From Sediminibacterium sp. (GTDB taxonomy: Bacteria > Bacteroidota > Bacteroidia > Chitinophagales > Chitinophagaceae): a stretch of 10,217 bases of DNA. Positions 1-7,158 of this stretch are shown piece after piece; position 1 is the stretch's first letter; the number at the start of each line of letters is the position of its first letter. Under the pieces are notes generated by a model that worked only from the letters and a program-made list of their open reading frames with translations, did not search any database and was not told the DNA's origin. A program made the translations under genes and the position numbers. The DNA is taken from NCBI GenBank assembly GCA_028288645.1, contig JAQBNJ010000082.1:1-10217 (forward strand). Direction: 5' to 3'.

Positions 1-153
1 ACGGGAGAGATCGGCCAGTTTACCCTGGTAGGCAAATTTATTCATGATCTCAAAAACGACAAAAATATACAGCCAATAACAGGTATGCAGCCAGATGAGT
101 TGCTTTCTCTTCATATCAGGAGTAAAACTATTAATTGGTCAATAAAAGGCTGA
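1..153 (+). CDS. 3' end of an unknown protein (partial, 50 codons)
   Basis: Frame 1 is open from the first base to a TGA at 151-153 and gives 50 residues beginning TGEIGQFTLV and ending TINWSIKG. The sequence mixes charged and hydrophobic residues as in a soluble globular protein, and no comparable frame on the other strand competes. The gene starts to the left of the window, so its family cannot be named. It points the same way as the peptidase gene 148 bases downstream. The gap between them contains a weak inverted repeat (ACCGGC at 167-172 and GCCGGT at 200-205) without a T-tract, so it is unclear whether transcription continues. I recognise no motif. Confidence 0.55.
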   Translation, partial: TGEIGQFTLVGKFIHDLKNDKNIQPITGMQPDELLSLHIRSKTINWSIKG

Positions 154-301
154 CTATTATCTACGAACCGGCAAATTAATGCGACCAACGGTTTTGCAAG
201 CCGGTAAGGGCCTGGGCGTTTCGTCGTACAAAAAAACGGGTTGGTAGAAAACAAAACAATATAACGGCTCTGTTTCAGAATTTGCGTACAAACCAAACAA
301 A

Positions 302-1558
302 ATGAAAAAACTACTAGCGATCCCATGCCTGCTGGTCTGCTTCTTCAGTTTCGCCGATACCATTCATGCAAAGATCAGAGCAGGTGTCAGTATCAATACA
401 AAATCAAGCCGGATAGATATTGCCCTACATTATACGATTCTCAATACCGGCACTAGCCCGGACTCGCTTGTATTTTATCTGTCATCAAAATCAACAATCA
501 ATAGTATAACGGCAAAAGGCATGGATAGTTACCGCATTGATACCGGCACAAGGCCGGAACAAACAGTTGTTTTATATTTTGATAAAAAAACAGCTGGAAG
601 TAATGACCCGGATATCTTTTTTTCTTATTCAATTCCTCTTGATCAAACCTTGCTTGACCGATATGGTTTTATTGAGCTGGGCCTGGATTGGTTTTGGTAC
701 CCGGTACATACTGACATGAATGAATGGAAATTCTTGTATGATCTGAACCTGCAAACTGACAGGCCCACTCTACAGGTTTTCAGCAACGGCGACGTTGAAG
801 CAACCGGGCGCAATACCTTCACAGTCAGATCAAAATACCCGGATTTCGATATAAACCTGTTTCTCCTGGAAAACGCAAAAGTTTTTTCAGCAGCAGGTAA
901 TGATGTAAAGATCGTTGGCAACGCTAACAATATGCCGCTCAAAGATTCCATCGCTAACACAACAGCAGATTATCTTTCATATTACAGGAAAATTTTTGGT
1001 ATGACCGCCAGCAGCGTAACCGCTGTCTTCCGGCCAATATTTAACGACCCCAATGCTTTTGGTTATTCAAGAAAAGGCTATTTCGTTTTACCCGAGGGCA
1101 AAAACCTTGCTTCGACCACAGTTTATATTGCGCATGAATTGGCGCATTTCTGGTTTATCTATGGTGAACCGAAAGAAAACGCCTGGCTCACAGAGAGCTT
1201 TGCTGAATACAGCGCGATGCTGGCCGTCCGCCATTTTAAAGGCGACTCCGTTTTCCAGGAAATAATCAGGGATAAACATGAGCGGCTCAACAGGTTGATC
1301 AGGGACGGCCGGACGATACCTGCCATTCTACGCAATGGTGCAAAGAATAAAACCGTGCCGTCACAGGTTGCATTGTACAACAAGGGTCCGTTGATACTTG
1401 AAAAATTACGCCTGCTGATTGGTGAGGAAAAATTGCTTGACATCATGCGTGCGGTCTCCGTGCAGAAAATACGGACCACTGAAGAATTCCTTACACTCTT
1501 AAGCGAACTAACATCCGTGAAAACTGCGGAATTCTTGCGCGATGAACTAATGCAATAA
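302..1558 (+). CDS. Exported M1-like (gluzincin) zinc metallopeptidase
   Basis: This is a probable secreted or periplasmic zinc peptidase of 418 residues. Residues 1-23 form a signal peptide (MKK, hydrophobic run, then a possible cut after IHA). The zinc site is H278-E-L-A-H282, followed by WLTES at 295-299, which supplies the third ligand E298; the later SFAEY is also typical of M1-type enzymes. The HExxH-to-Glu spacing is 15 residues instead of the usual 18 of M1 aminopeptidases. The GxMEN exopeptidase motif is not visible; FGYSRKGYFVLP (residues about 251-262) sits in its place. Residues about 25-200 look beta-rich, like the M1 N-terminal domain, and the C-terminal part is helical. The protein is roughly half the length of classical M1 enzymes. 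The receptor gene begins 16 bases after the stop, suggesting co-transcription. The fold assignment is fairly sure; aminopeptidase activity and substrate are unknown. Confidence 0.8.
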   Translation: MKKLLAIPCLLVCFFSFADTIHAKIRAGVSINTKSSRIDIALHYTILNTGTSPDSLVFYLSSKSTINSITAKGMDSYRIDTGTRPEQTVVLYFDKKTAGSNDPDIFFSYSIPLDQTLLDRYGFIELGLDWFWYPVHTDMNEWKFLYDLNLQTDRPTLQVFSNGDVEATGRNTFTVRSKYPDFDINLFLLENAKVFSAAGNDVKIVGNANNMPLKDSIANTTADYLSYYRKIFGMTASSVTAVFRPIFNDPNAFGYSRKGYFVLPEGKNLASTTVYIAHELAHFWFIYGEPKENAWLTESFAEYSAMLAVRHFKGDSVFQEIIRDKHERLNRLIRDGRTIPAILRNGAKNKTVPSQVALYNKGPLILEKLRLLIGEEKLLDIMRAVSVQKIRTTEEFLTLLSELTSVKTAEFLRDELMQ

Positions 1559-1574
1559 CTCAAATTCCGGACCG

Positions 1575-3986
1575 ATGCGTACATTAAAAATTTTAAGCAT
1601 GGTATTTTTGCAGTTGGCCACAGCCACTTCCTTTGCGCAAGCCAAACAGGCAAACCTGACTGGAATTGTCACAGATACTTTACAAAAAGCACTGTCTTAC
1701 GCAACTATCAGTGTTTATGCACCCATGCAATTAACAGGCGATCCGGTAAAGCGCACCTATACCGATAAAAATGGGAGCTTTCGCCTGCTGATTGATACAG
1801 GTTATTACGATCTCACAGCCAGCCACACGGGCTTTCTCGAAATAAAGATCCGGGTGCATGTTATTCAGGGAGACAATAATATCGGAAGTATCGCACTGGG
1901 TCCTATGGTAAAAACATTACAGGAGGTTACAGTCACGTCGAGGAAAAACCTTGTGGAACAAAGTGATGATAAGATCATTTACAACGCCGAACTGGATCCT
2001 GTCGCCAAATCCGGATCTGCATCTGACCTGCTCAGGAAGACGCCGATGGTAACCGTTGATGGCGATGGTAACGTACAGCTGAATGGCCAGAACAATTTTA
2101 AGATACTGCTCAACGGCAGGGAGACAGCCATGTTCGCGCAGAACCTGAAAGATGCATTAAAAAGTTTCCCTGGCGCACTCATTACAAAGATCGAAGTGAT
2201 AACCTCTCCTTCAGCTAAGTATGATGCGGAAGGTATAGGCGGTGTCATTAATATTGTCACAAGGAAAAAATTAGTCGGGTACAATGGATACTTAAGTAAT
2301 TATTACAGTACATTAAGCAATTTCAGCCAGAGTGTATCATTGAATGTGAAAACAGGCAGGCTGGGAATCACTTCATATTATGGCCAAAGCGGATCTTACA
2401 ATGATATACCTGGCAGCAGTACCAGTGTTACTACTGCACTTGTTCCTGCAGCATTTACAAAACGAAGCCTGGCCGGTCAGCGTAAGAGCAACAACTATGG
2501 GGGCTTTGGCAATCTTGAGTTAAGTTATGATATAGACAGTTTTCGTGTGGTCACTTTATATGGCAATCTCGGCAGAACCCGCTCCCATTCAGGTATTGAA
2601 CAATCGATATTGACAGATTACCAGGCCCTGCCTTCCTCTTCAGCAGCTTTTCTCCAGGACAACCGCTTCGTAAATCCTTCCTCAGGCATGGGTGTGGATT
2701 TCATGCACAAGTACCCAGGTATTGCCGACAAAGAATTCAGCATGCGGTTCAACAGCCAGTTCAGCCATAATAATGGCTACACAAACAGTGAACAGCACAA
2801 CCCGGCACAGAACCGTTTTATTTCAAACAAAAGCGAAGCATCTAACAGCGAATATACTTTTCAGGTGGACCTTACCCAACCTGTAAACAAAACCACCCGT
2901 TTGGAAACAGGTATAAAAACCATCCTGCGAAGCGCGTCTTCAGATTTTATAAGCCTTGCAAAATATAATGCCGCGGATGCCTATATTGCCAATCCTGCAA
3001 ATTCAGATAAGTTCAATTATCACCAGGAAGTTTATAGCGCGTATGCTTCAATAAACAAAACGATCAACGCTTATGCTCTTCGTTTGGGACTTCGTGCCGA
3101 GCATACTGAAATACACGGTGATTTTGAAACCTCGAAAACCAAAGTGATGCAGCATTATACCAACCTGGTACCAAATGTGCAATTAAGCAGGAAGATCAGC
3201 CAGTATTACTCATGGGTTTTGTCTTACAACCTGCGCCTGCAGAGACCATATATTACCAATCTTAACCCTTTTGTAAACAACAATGATTCCCTGAATATTT
3301 CATTCGGGAACCCTGACTTGGGGCCTCAAACCATTCATATGGTATCGTTACAGGCCCGGTATGTAAAAACTGATTTTTTTGCCGCGATCGCATGTAGCGC
3401 GAGCTATACCGGCGATATGATCGTACAATATTCACGGTTAGATAACCCAAGTGGAATTATCAGTACGACAAGTGCAAACGCCGGGAAAGAATGGCAATAT
3501 GCCATCACGGCAAATATGAATGCTACTATCGGCAAAAAAATCAATATGGGCCTTAACGGCGTGATAAGGTATAACACGATCCAAAATCAACTATTGACCG
3601 CTCAACAACGAGGCGGCGTCAGCGGAAATTTATCCGGTTATTTCAATTACAGGGTCGTCGGTAAATTTACAGTTAGCGGCAGTGGTGGTTTTCAGCACGC
3701 TCCTTATAGCCTGGTGAACAGTCCCGGCTCGCAGTTTTTTTACCAGACGAATTTGGGATGTAAATTTTTTCAGGATAAATTATTCGCAACCATGAACTTT
3801 AATAATTTTCTCAAGGAATATTTTACAATGAACACTTCCACCATCAATACTACATTCCATACTTTAAATAACAATACATATCCTTACAGGGTTATTTATT
3901 TGGGGGTAACCTACAATTTCGGTAAGCTGAAAGAAAGTGTATCAAAGAAAAAAGGAATAACAAATGATGATCTCATTGGCCAATAA
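1575..3986 (+). CDS. TonB-dependent-receptor-like outer-membrane beta-barrel protein
   Basis: This 803-residue outer-membrane protein has the layout of the Bacteroidota 'outer membrane beta-barrel' receptor group. Residues 1-21 are a signal peptide (cut near SFA|Q). Residues about 27-110 form a carboxypeptidase-regulatory-like beta-sandwich (LTGIVTD, YATISVY, TDKNGSFRL). Residues about 115-231 form the plug (LQEVTVTSRK, DLLRKTPMVTVDGDGNV, ILLNGRE, KIEVITSPSAKYDAEG, GVINIVTRK). The rest is a barrel rich in aromatic and polar alternating strands, ending at YRVIYLGVTYNFGKL near residue 785. Such proteins import or bind large substrates using energy from TonB-ExbBD. No SusD partner is present, so a polysaccharide-utilisation locus is not indicated. 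The 16-base gap from the peptidase gene suggests an operon, perhaps peptide processing coupled to uptake (inference). The length is normal for the group and no key segment is missing. Confidence 0.92.
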   Translation: MRTLKILSMVFLQLATATSFAQAKQANLTGIVTDTLQKALSYATISVYAPMQLTGDPVKRTYTDKNGSFRLLIDTGYYDLTASHTGFLEIKIRVHVIQGDNNIGSIALGPMVKTLQEVTVTSRKNLVEQSDDKIIYNAELDPVAKSGSASDLLRKTPMVTVDGDGNVQLNGQNNFKILLNGRETAMFAQNLKDALKSFPGALITKIEVITSPSAKYDAEGIGGVINIVTRKKLVGYNGYLSNYYSTLSNFSQSVSLNVKTGRLGITSYYGQSGSYNDIPGSSTSVTTALVPAAFTKRSLAGQRKSNNYGGFGNLELSYDIDSFRVVTLYGNLGRTRSHSGIEQSILTDYQALPSSSAAFLQDNRFVNPSSGMGVDFMHKYPGIADKEFSMRFNSQFSHNNGYTNSEQHNPAQNRFISNKSEASNSEYTFQVDLTQPVNKTTRLETGIKTILRSASSDFISLAKYNAADAYIANPANSDKFNYHQEVYSAYASINKTINAYALRLGLRAEHTEIHGDFETSKTKVMQHYTNLVPNVQLSRKISQYYSWVLSYNLRLQRPYITNLNPFVNNNDSLNISFGNPDLGPQTIHMVSLQARYVKTDFFAAIACSASYTGDMIVQYSRLDNPSGIISTTSANAGKEWQYAITANMNATIGKKINMGLNGVIRYNTIQNQLLTAQQRGGVSGNLSGYFNYRVVGKFTVSGSGGFQHAPYSLVNSPGSQFFYQTNLGCKFFQDKLFATMNFNNFLKEYFTMNTSTINTTFHTLNNNTYPYRVIYLGVTYNFGKLKESVSKKKGITNDDLIGQ

Positions 3987-4079
3987 ATCTCAGTTAACGA
4001 ACCGGCCGCTCAAACAATAAGAATGACCAGCTTATTCATTTTAGCTTTCGATGAACATCGGTAAATTGTGTAACATATT

Positions 4080-4667
4080 ATGCCATACAATAACCCGCTA
4101 CTTCTTTTAAATTCTGTAATCCGCGAGGAAGCTGACGAGATACTCGGCAAGAAGGGCTTACTGGACATTTTGTGCTCTTATGGCACACCCCATATCTCAG
4201 GAAGCTACCAGCTTAATTTGATGACCTGGCGGGATCTGGATATTTACCTGGAAGTAGAAAATCTATCAGAAATTGATTTTTTTGGGCTTGGTGGTAAAAT
4301 ATCGGCAGCATTTAACCCGATAAAAATGAGTTATCGAAATGAGGTAGTCGCCAGGACCATGGATCTTCCCCTTGGGTTGTACTGGGGTATATACTTGGGC
4401 GATGAAAGAAATGGTGCCTGGAAGATTGACCTTTGGGCAGTAGATAACACCGAATGTAAAAGACTGACACAATACTGCGCCGTTATAAAACAAAAACTTA
4501 CCCCGCTGAATATTTTACAGATTTTACGCATAAAATCCCAATGCTGGAAAGACCCTGGATATCGGAAGACTTACAACAGTATGACCATCTATCATGCGGT
4601 TTTTGAAAAAAATGTTACCGACATAGAAGAATTTAGAAATTATCTCAGGCTATTCCATCGCCATTAA
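4080..4667 (+). CDS. Putative nucleotidyltransferase-fold protein (Pol beta-like)
   Basis: The 195-residue protein carries the signature of the DNA-polymerase-beta-like nucleotidyltransferase superfamily. G41-S42 is followed after nine residues by D52-L-D54 in a hydrophobic strand (RDLDIYLEVE), and a third acidic residue lies in a strand at D117 (WKIDLW). These three Asp would bind two metal ions for transfer of a nucleotide to an unknown acceptor. Residues 5-35 and the C-terminal 60 residues are predicted helical. There is no signal peptide or membrane segment, so it should be cytoplasmic. It is transcribed alone: 93 bases separate it from the receptor gene and no partner HEPN gene lies beside it, which argues against a MNT/HEPN toxin-antitoxin pair. 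Aminoglycoside- or lincosamide-type nucleotidyltransferases have a similar layout, but the acceptor cannot be read from the sequence. Superfamily placement is reasonably sure; function is open. Confidence 0.72.
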   Translation: MPYNNPLLLLNSVIREEADEILGKKGLLDILCSYGTPHISGSYQLNLMTWRDLDIYLEVENLSEIDFFGLGGKISAAFNPIKMSYRNEVVARTMDLPLGLYWGIYLGDERNGAWKIDLWAVDNTECKRLTQYCAVIKQKLTPLNILQILRIKSQCWKDPGYRKTYNSMTIYHAVFEKNVTDIEEFRNYLRLFHRH

Positions 4668-4894
4668 AAACGTTGTATGTAATACTGGAAATAAATAGTC
4701 GGGAACAATTTGAACATAGTTGCTGCTCACAAGCACTATCGGGCCAGGCTCCAGGTATCGTCTGATACCATCAACTGGAAAATCATATTTTTTATATTGC
4801 TTTCTGATCTTTGTCATCTCGTTTGCCAGTTCAGATCAGGTACCCGTAAAAAAATCGTGCTTCTACATACATAAATCAGTCATACAGAATAATA
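4668..4894. other. Intergenic stretch without a supported gene
   Basis: These 227 bases lie between the convergent nucleotidyltransferase and winged-helix genes. A 61-codon frame opens at a TTG at 4720 but shows no motif, no family resemblance and no start signal, so I do not call it. I see no strong hairpin with a T-tract here. Confidence 0.5.
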
Positions 4895-5164
4895 TTAGAT
4901 CCTGACAGATTTTGGTTGTTGCCTTTCAAGTGATCCCGCTTTATCCATACCTGCTTGCGTAATGGAAAACTGGATATTATCCGCTTTCGATAAAACAACT
5001 AACCCCTCTTCTTCTAAAGAAGAAAGATGTTCGTAAATAGTTGCCCAATCAAATAGCGGCATCAATAGAATCATCTGTCTTGGGATGCATTGGTATTGGG
5101 TGGGTTGTGGTGTATCCTGCACCAGTTCGGATAGTTTTTGTAAGACCAGGTACTTATCGTCCAT
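4895..5164 (-). CDS. Small winged-helix-like protein
   Basis: This protein has 89 residues. Residues 1-16 are a helix, and residues 30-60 contain two further helices (QMILLMPLFDWATIYEHL, then LSSLEEEGLV). A beta-wing pattern follows (VVLSKADNIQFSITQAG), ending in a helix. The string 'SLEEEGLVVLSKADNIQFSIT' with a following 'QAGMDKA' resembles the recognition helix and wing of MarR/PadR-like winged-helix regulators, so it may bind DNA and regulate nearby genes. This is inference from pattern only. It lies on the same strand as the 274-residue accessory protein upstream of it, but a hairpin terminator (5232-5255) stands between them, so it probably has its own promoter. It may be accessory cargo of the adjacent conjugative-element relic. 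Confidence 0.6.
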   Translation of the reverse strand: MDDKYLVLQKLSELVQDTPQPTQYQCIPRQMILLMPLFDWATIYEHLSSLEEEGLVVLSKADNIQFSITQAGMDKAGSLERQQPKSVRI

Positions 5165-5221
5165 ATTGGTAAGATTACAAAGTGTTCAAAAAAGTTGCTT
5201 CTGTAAGCCTGATTTTTATTC

Positions 5222-5255
5222 ACAAAAACAAGTGTCCCGCTTTTCAGCAGGACAC
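5222..5255 (-). terminator. Intrinsic terminator for the 5297-6121 gene
   Basis: Read on the minus strand, GTGTCC at 5255-5250 pairs with GGACAC at 5237-5232, with two more inner GC pairs and an A-rich loop. A T-rich tract (TTGTTTTTGTG) follows at 5231-5221. It lies about 42 bases beyond the stop of the accessory gene, the expected place for a rho-independent terminator. Confidence 0.6.
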
Positions 5256-5286
5256 CGTGGGGGGAATCCCGCTGTTTAAGCGGGAC
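5234..5286. repeat. Two tandem, similar GC hairpins
   Basis: Hairpin one (5234-5253, GTCCCGCTTTTCAGCAGGAC) and hairpin two (5266-5286) share the sequence TCCCGCT...AGC(G/A)GGAC and lie 32 bases apart start to start. Hairpin two has a perfect 7-bp stem (TCCCGCT at 5267-5273, AGCGGGA at 5279-5285) with a 5-base loop. Similar TCCCGC/GCGGGA arms occur inside the repeat at 6410-6427. The left hairpin also serves as the terminator described separately. Confidence 0.6.
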
Positions 5287-5296
5287 CATTGGCTGA

Positions 5297-6121
5297 CTAT
5301 GAAACTTTTCGGCTTTGTTGCTTTGTTTGATCTTTTTCTTTACCCTGCGTGTTATTCTGACCAGCTTCCACTAATTTATTTGTAGTGTCATTTAACTGAT
5401 GCGTTGTTCCGTTAAGTTCAGGCTTCTCACCAACATGTTTTGCGATGATCCGTAACTGGCTGTTCGACATGCCAACCTTTTCTCCTTTGGCATTGAGAAT
5501 TCCAATTCCTCCTAAATGGGGCATCGCTTCCAGGAAACTGCTTTCCCAGTTAGAACCGTTCTTTAAAGTAACTGCCACACGGTCACCATTCTTCAACCCA
5601 GTTAATATCGCTTCCTTATCTGCAGCAGTCATATTGACCATTGGCAGTTTGCCTAATTCAATGTTTAAATTAAAGCGGGCATCTTTTGCATAGGTTGACC
5701 GTACCAGGTTATTCCCCCGCTCATCCTGTGCTGTAAAATCGATCCTCCGCCATAGTTCTACTTCACGCCCATCCTTTCTGAACTCAGTACACACACTTCT
5801 TCCCTCCAGCATGTTTTTCATCTGCATGATATCATAACCCTGCTGCTTGTAGAGAAAAAAATCATGTACAATATCTGGTTTATTTTCTCTCGATAGAACC
5901 GTCTTAACATTATTCATGAAATAATAATCGCCGGCATCAACGGTATTGAGCTTAAAATCAAAACCCATCTTTTCTGATTTACCAAAATCAAGGGTAGCGC
6001 CTATCTCAAATTCGGGTTTACCCAGCAGCATCGCTGCTTTCATGGGTTGTTCAAAAACGCCGCCAAAGCCTAATTTATCGAAAGCATTAACGAGGTAGTC
6101 GTAATTTTTTTCTATTAACAT
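5297..6121 (-). CDS. Uncharacterised accessory protein of Bacteroidota mobile elements
   Basis: I prefer the start at 6121, giving 274 residues that begin MLIEKNYDYLVNAFDKLGFG; an upstream in-frame ATG at 6211 would add 30 residues of low-quality sequence. From memory, proteins starting (M)xEKNYDYLKDQ...GFG, with a FGK plus 'YFFN' strand, an LxGRxV segment and a glutamine/lysine-rich tail, are common as unannotated cargo in Bacteroidota conjugative elements. Here the matching pieces are GATLDFGKSEK, GDYYFMNNVKTVL, MLEGRSVCTEF (residues about 104-114) and a tail of Q, K and T after residue 250. It has no signal peptide or membrane helix, so it is cytoplasmic. A possible Bacteroidota-type -7 box lies 21 bases before the start. 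It neighbours a truncated coupling ATPase, which supports an origin in a conjugative element. The molecular function is unknown. Confidence 0.75.
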   Translation of the reverse strand: MLIEKNYDYLVNAFDKLGFGGVFEQPMKAAMLLGKPEFEIGATLDFGKSEKMGFDFKLNTVDAGDYYFMNNVKTVLSRENKPDIVHDFFLYKQQGYDIMQMKNMLEGRSVCTEFRKDGREVELWRRIDFTAQDERGNNLVRSTYAKDARFNLNIELGKLPMVNMTAADKEAILTGLKNGDRVAVTLKNGSNWESSFLEAMPHLGGIGILNAKGEKVGMSNSQLRIIAKHVGEKPELNGTTHQLNDTTNKLVEAGQNNTQGKEKDQTKQQSRKVS

Positions 6122-6141
6122 GGTTACTGATTGTTGTGTAC

Positions 6142-6170
6142 TAAATATATCTGCAAGATTGCTTTGTAAA
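6142..6170 (-). promoter_or_regulatory. Possible Bacteroidota promoter of the 5297-6121 gene
   Basis: On the minus strand, TATATTTA (6149-6142) matches seven of eight positions of the Bacteroidota -7 consensus TAnnTTTG and lies 20 bases before the chosen ATG. A TTTA at 6170-6167 stands in the -33 position with a 17-base spacer, shorter than the usual 19-21. This is weak evidence, but it favours the 6121 start over 6211. Confidence 0.25.
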
Positions 6171-6262
6171 GATGTGGTTGGGGAAAAGCGATCTTTCCAA
6201 GTGAGATACAAGTGGAACGGATTTTTTATTAGATTTTATACAAACCCGTTAAATCCCCATAA

Positions 6263-6406
6263 ATGAAAGCAATCATTACAATCGGTGTTCTTTGGATGTG
6301 CCTGTTCTGTTCCTGTTCAGGTTCAAAACATACAACCACCAATAACACGGACCCATCAGGCGCGACCGCTGATTCCATCAAGATCAATAAAACTAAAACC
6401 CCCTAA
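6263..6406 (+). CDS. Tiny putative lipoprotein
   Basis: This is a 47-residue frame (MKAIITIGVLWMCLFCSCSGSKHT..., ending in KTKTP). It has a short positive start, a hydrophobic core and a Cys-rich lipobox-like end (LFCS-C18 followed by S-G-S). A hydrophilic Thr/Asn/Asp-rich stretch without structure follows, as in small Bacteroidota surface lipoproteins. The start is ATG at 6263, divergent from the accessory gene at 6121 across 141 bases. The stop TAA (6404-6406) lies inside a GC-rich intergenic repeat, so the original gene may have been longer and been cut by repeat insertion. It could be a fragment of a larger lipoprotein. The function is unknown. Confidence 0.5.
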   Translation: MKAIITIGVLWMCLFCSCSGSKHTTTNNTDPSGATADSIKINKTKTP

Positions 6407-6444
6407 CCCTCCCGCAATTCCGCGGGACAGGCTCTAAAGGGGGA
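6397..6444 (+). repeat. GC-rich inverted repeat, copy A, with a nested palindrome
   Basis: The outer arms are AACCCCCTAACCCT and CTAAAGGGGGA (6434-6444), the pattern of a dispersed intergenic repeat that I recall as frequent in Bacteroidota. Between them sits a perfect 6-bp-stem palindrome, TCCCGCAATTCCGCGGGA (6410-6427), followed by CAGGCT. The left arm supplies the last codons and stop of the small lipoprotein frame. Confidence 0.75.
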
Positions 6445-6483
6445 ATTGAAGTTGATGGTTAAAAGCTTTTGGGTTTTATATTA

Positions 6484-6510
6484 GCTCCCCCTTTAGGGGG
6501 CTGGGGGGTA
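6484..6510 (-). repeat. GC-rich repeat, copy B, inverted relative to copy A
   Basis: The segment reads AGCTCCCCCTTTAGGGGG, then CTGGGGGGTA. Its TCCCCCTTTAG (6486-6496) is an exact 11-base complement of CTAAAGGGGGA in copy A (6434-6444), so the two copies can pair across a 41-base loop. It lacks the nested palindrome of copy A. It codes for the PQPPKGGA part of the coupling-protein tail. Confidence 0.75.
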
Positions 6511-7100
6511 TTTGGCTTAGGACTGTGTTGTAGTATCTTTTCCATTTCTTGTTCAACAAGCTGCTTGATATCTTTCCTGATCGCATAAAAATTATCCATT
6601 ACTTCTTCTTGCGTGATGGTTCTTACTTCCGGTATGGGCTTAAAATTCTTTTCTTCTTGCGCCAGAGCTTTGTGGTCATTTATGATAGCGGCATGGAAAA
6701 CTTTCAGTTTGATCTTTGCAGTGGGATCATCGGCTACTGCCCCAACAAATTCACCGGAACTCAGGTTCGCAATTTTCGCGGGCGGGATCGCAGCTTCGAG
6801 TTGTTTGGATAAACTGACCGATGTATCACTGGCATTGATCGAAACCGATTCCCTGTCCTGCATGATCTTTCCTATGTGGTCGGACAATTGTTTAGCGGTT
6901 TCGCCGATCACCTGCCCGGATATAATATTACCACAGACGTTCATAATGACATCTGCCTGTTCTTTACCATAATCTCTTCGCAACATGCTAAAATCCTGAA
7001 TTCCAATAGTAGTAGATAATTTATTACTTCTCGCAGTAGCTATAAAATTATCGACATTTGCAAATACAGTGGGGAACTCATCTGTTCTGGGCACGATTAG

Positions 7101-7136
7101 AAAAAAGCAATTACACAAGATGTAATTGCTTTTTTT
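7101..7136. terminator. Long A/T-flanked hairpin, possible bidirectional terminator
   Basis: AAAAAAGCAATTAC (7101-7114) is perfectly complementary to GTAATTGCTTTTTT (7122-7135), and A7115-T7121 extends the stem to 15 bp with a 5-base loop. A-run and T-run ends make it terminator-like on both strands. An outer GCAC (7091-7094) and GTGC (7137-7140) pair could extend it further. It sits where homology of the coupling-protein fragment stops, so it may instead be part of an inserted element. Confidence 0.6.
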
Positions 7137-7158
7137 GTGCACTGAATCGGAACCTTGC

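Noticed and set aside
1159..1653. 164-codon minus-strand frame
   Set aside because: It is a shadow of the peptidase and receptor genes, with a Ser/Arg-rich product and no motif; the plus-strand frames carry the clear HExxH and signal-peptide evidence.
4720..4905. 61-codon plus-strand frame from a TTG
   Set aside because: It has no motif, no start signal, a non-ATG start and a hydrophobic patch only; it also overlaps the end of the winged-helix gene.
4080..5164. Toxin-antitoxin pair of nucleotidyltransferase and small protein
   Set aside because: The two genes are convergent and 227 bases apart, and the small protein looks like a winged helix rather than a HEPN toxin.
6122..6211. 30-residue N-terminal extension of the accessory protein from an ATG at 6211
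   Set aside because: Remembered relatives start at (M)xEKNYDYL, and a -7-like box lies between the two ATGs, so the 6121 start is preferred.
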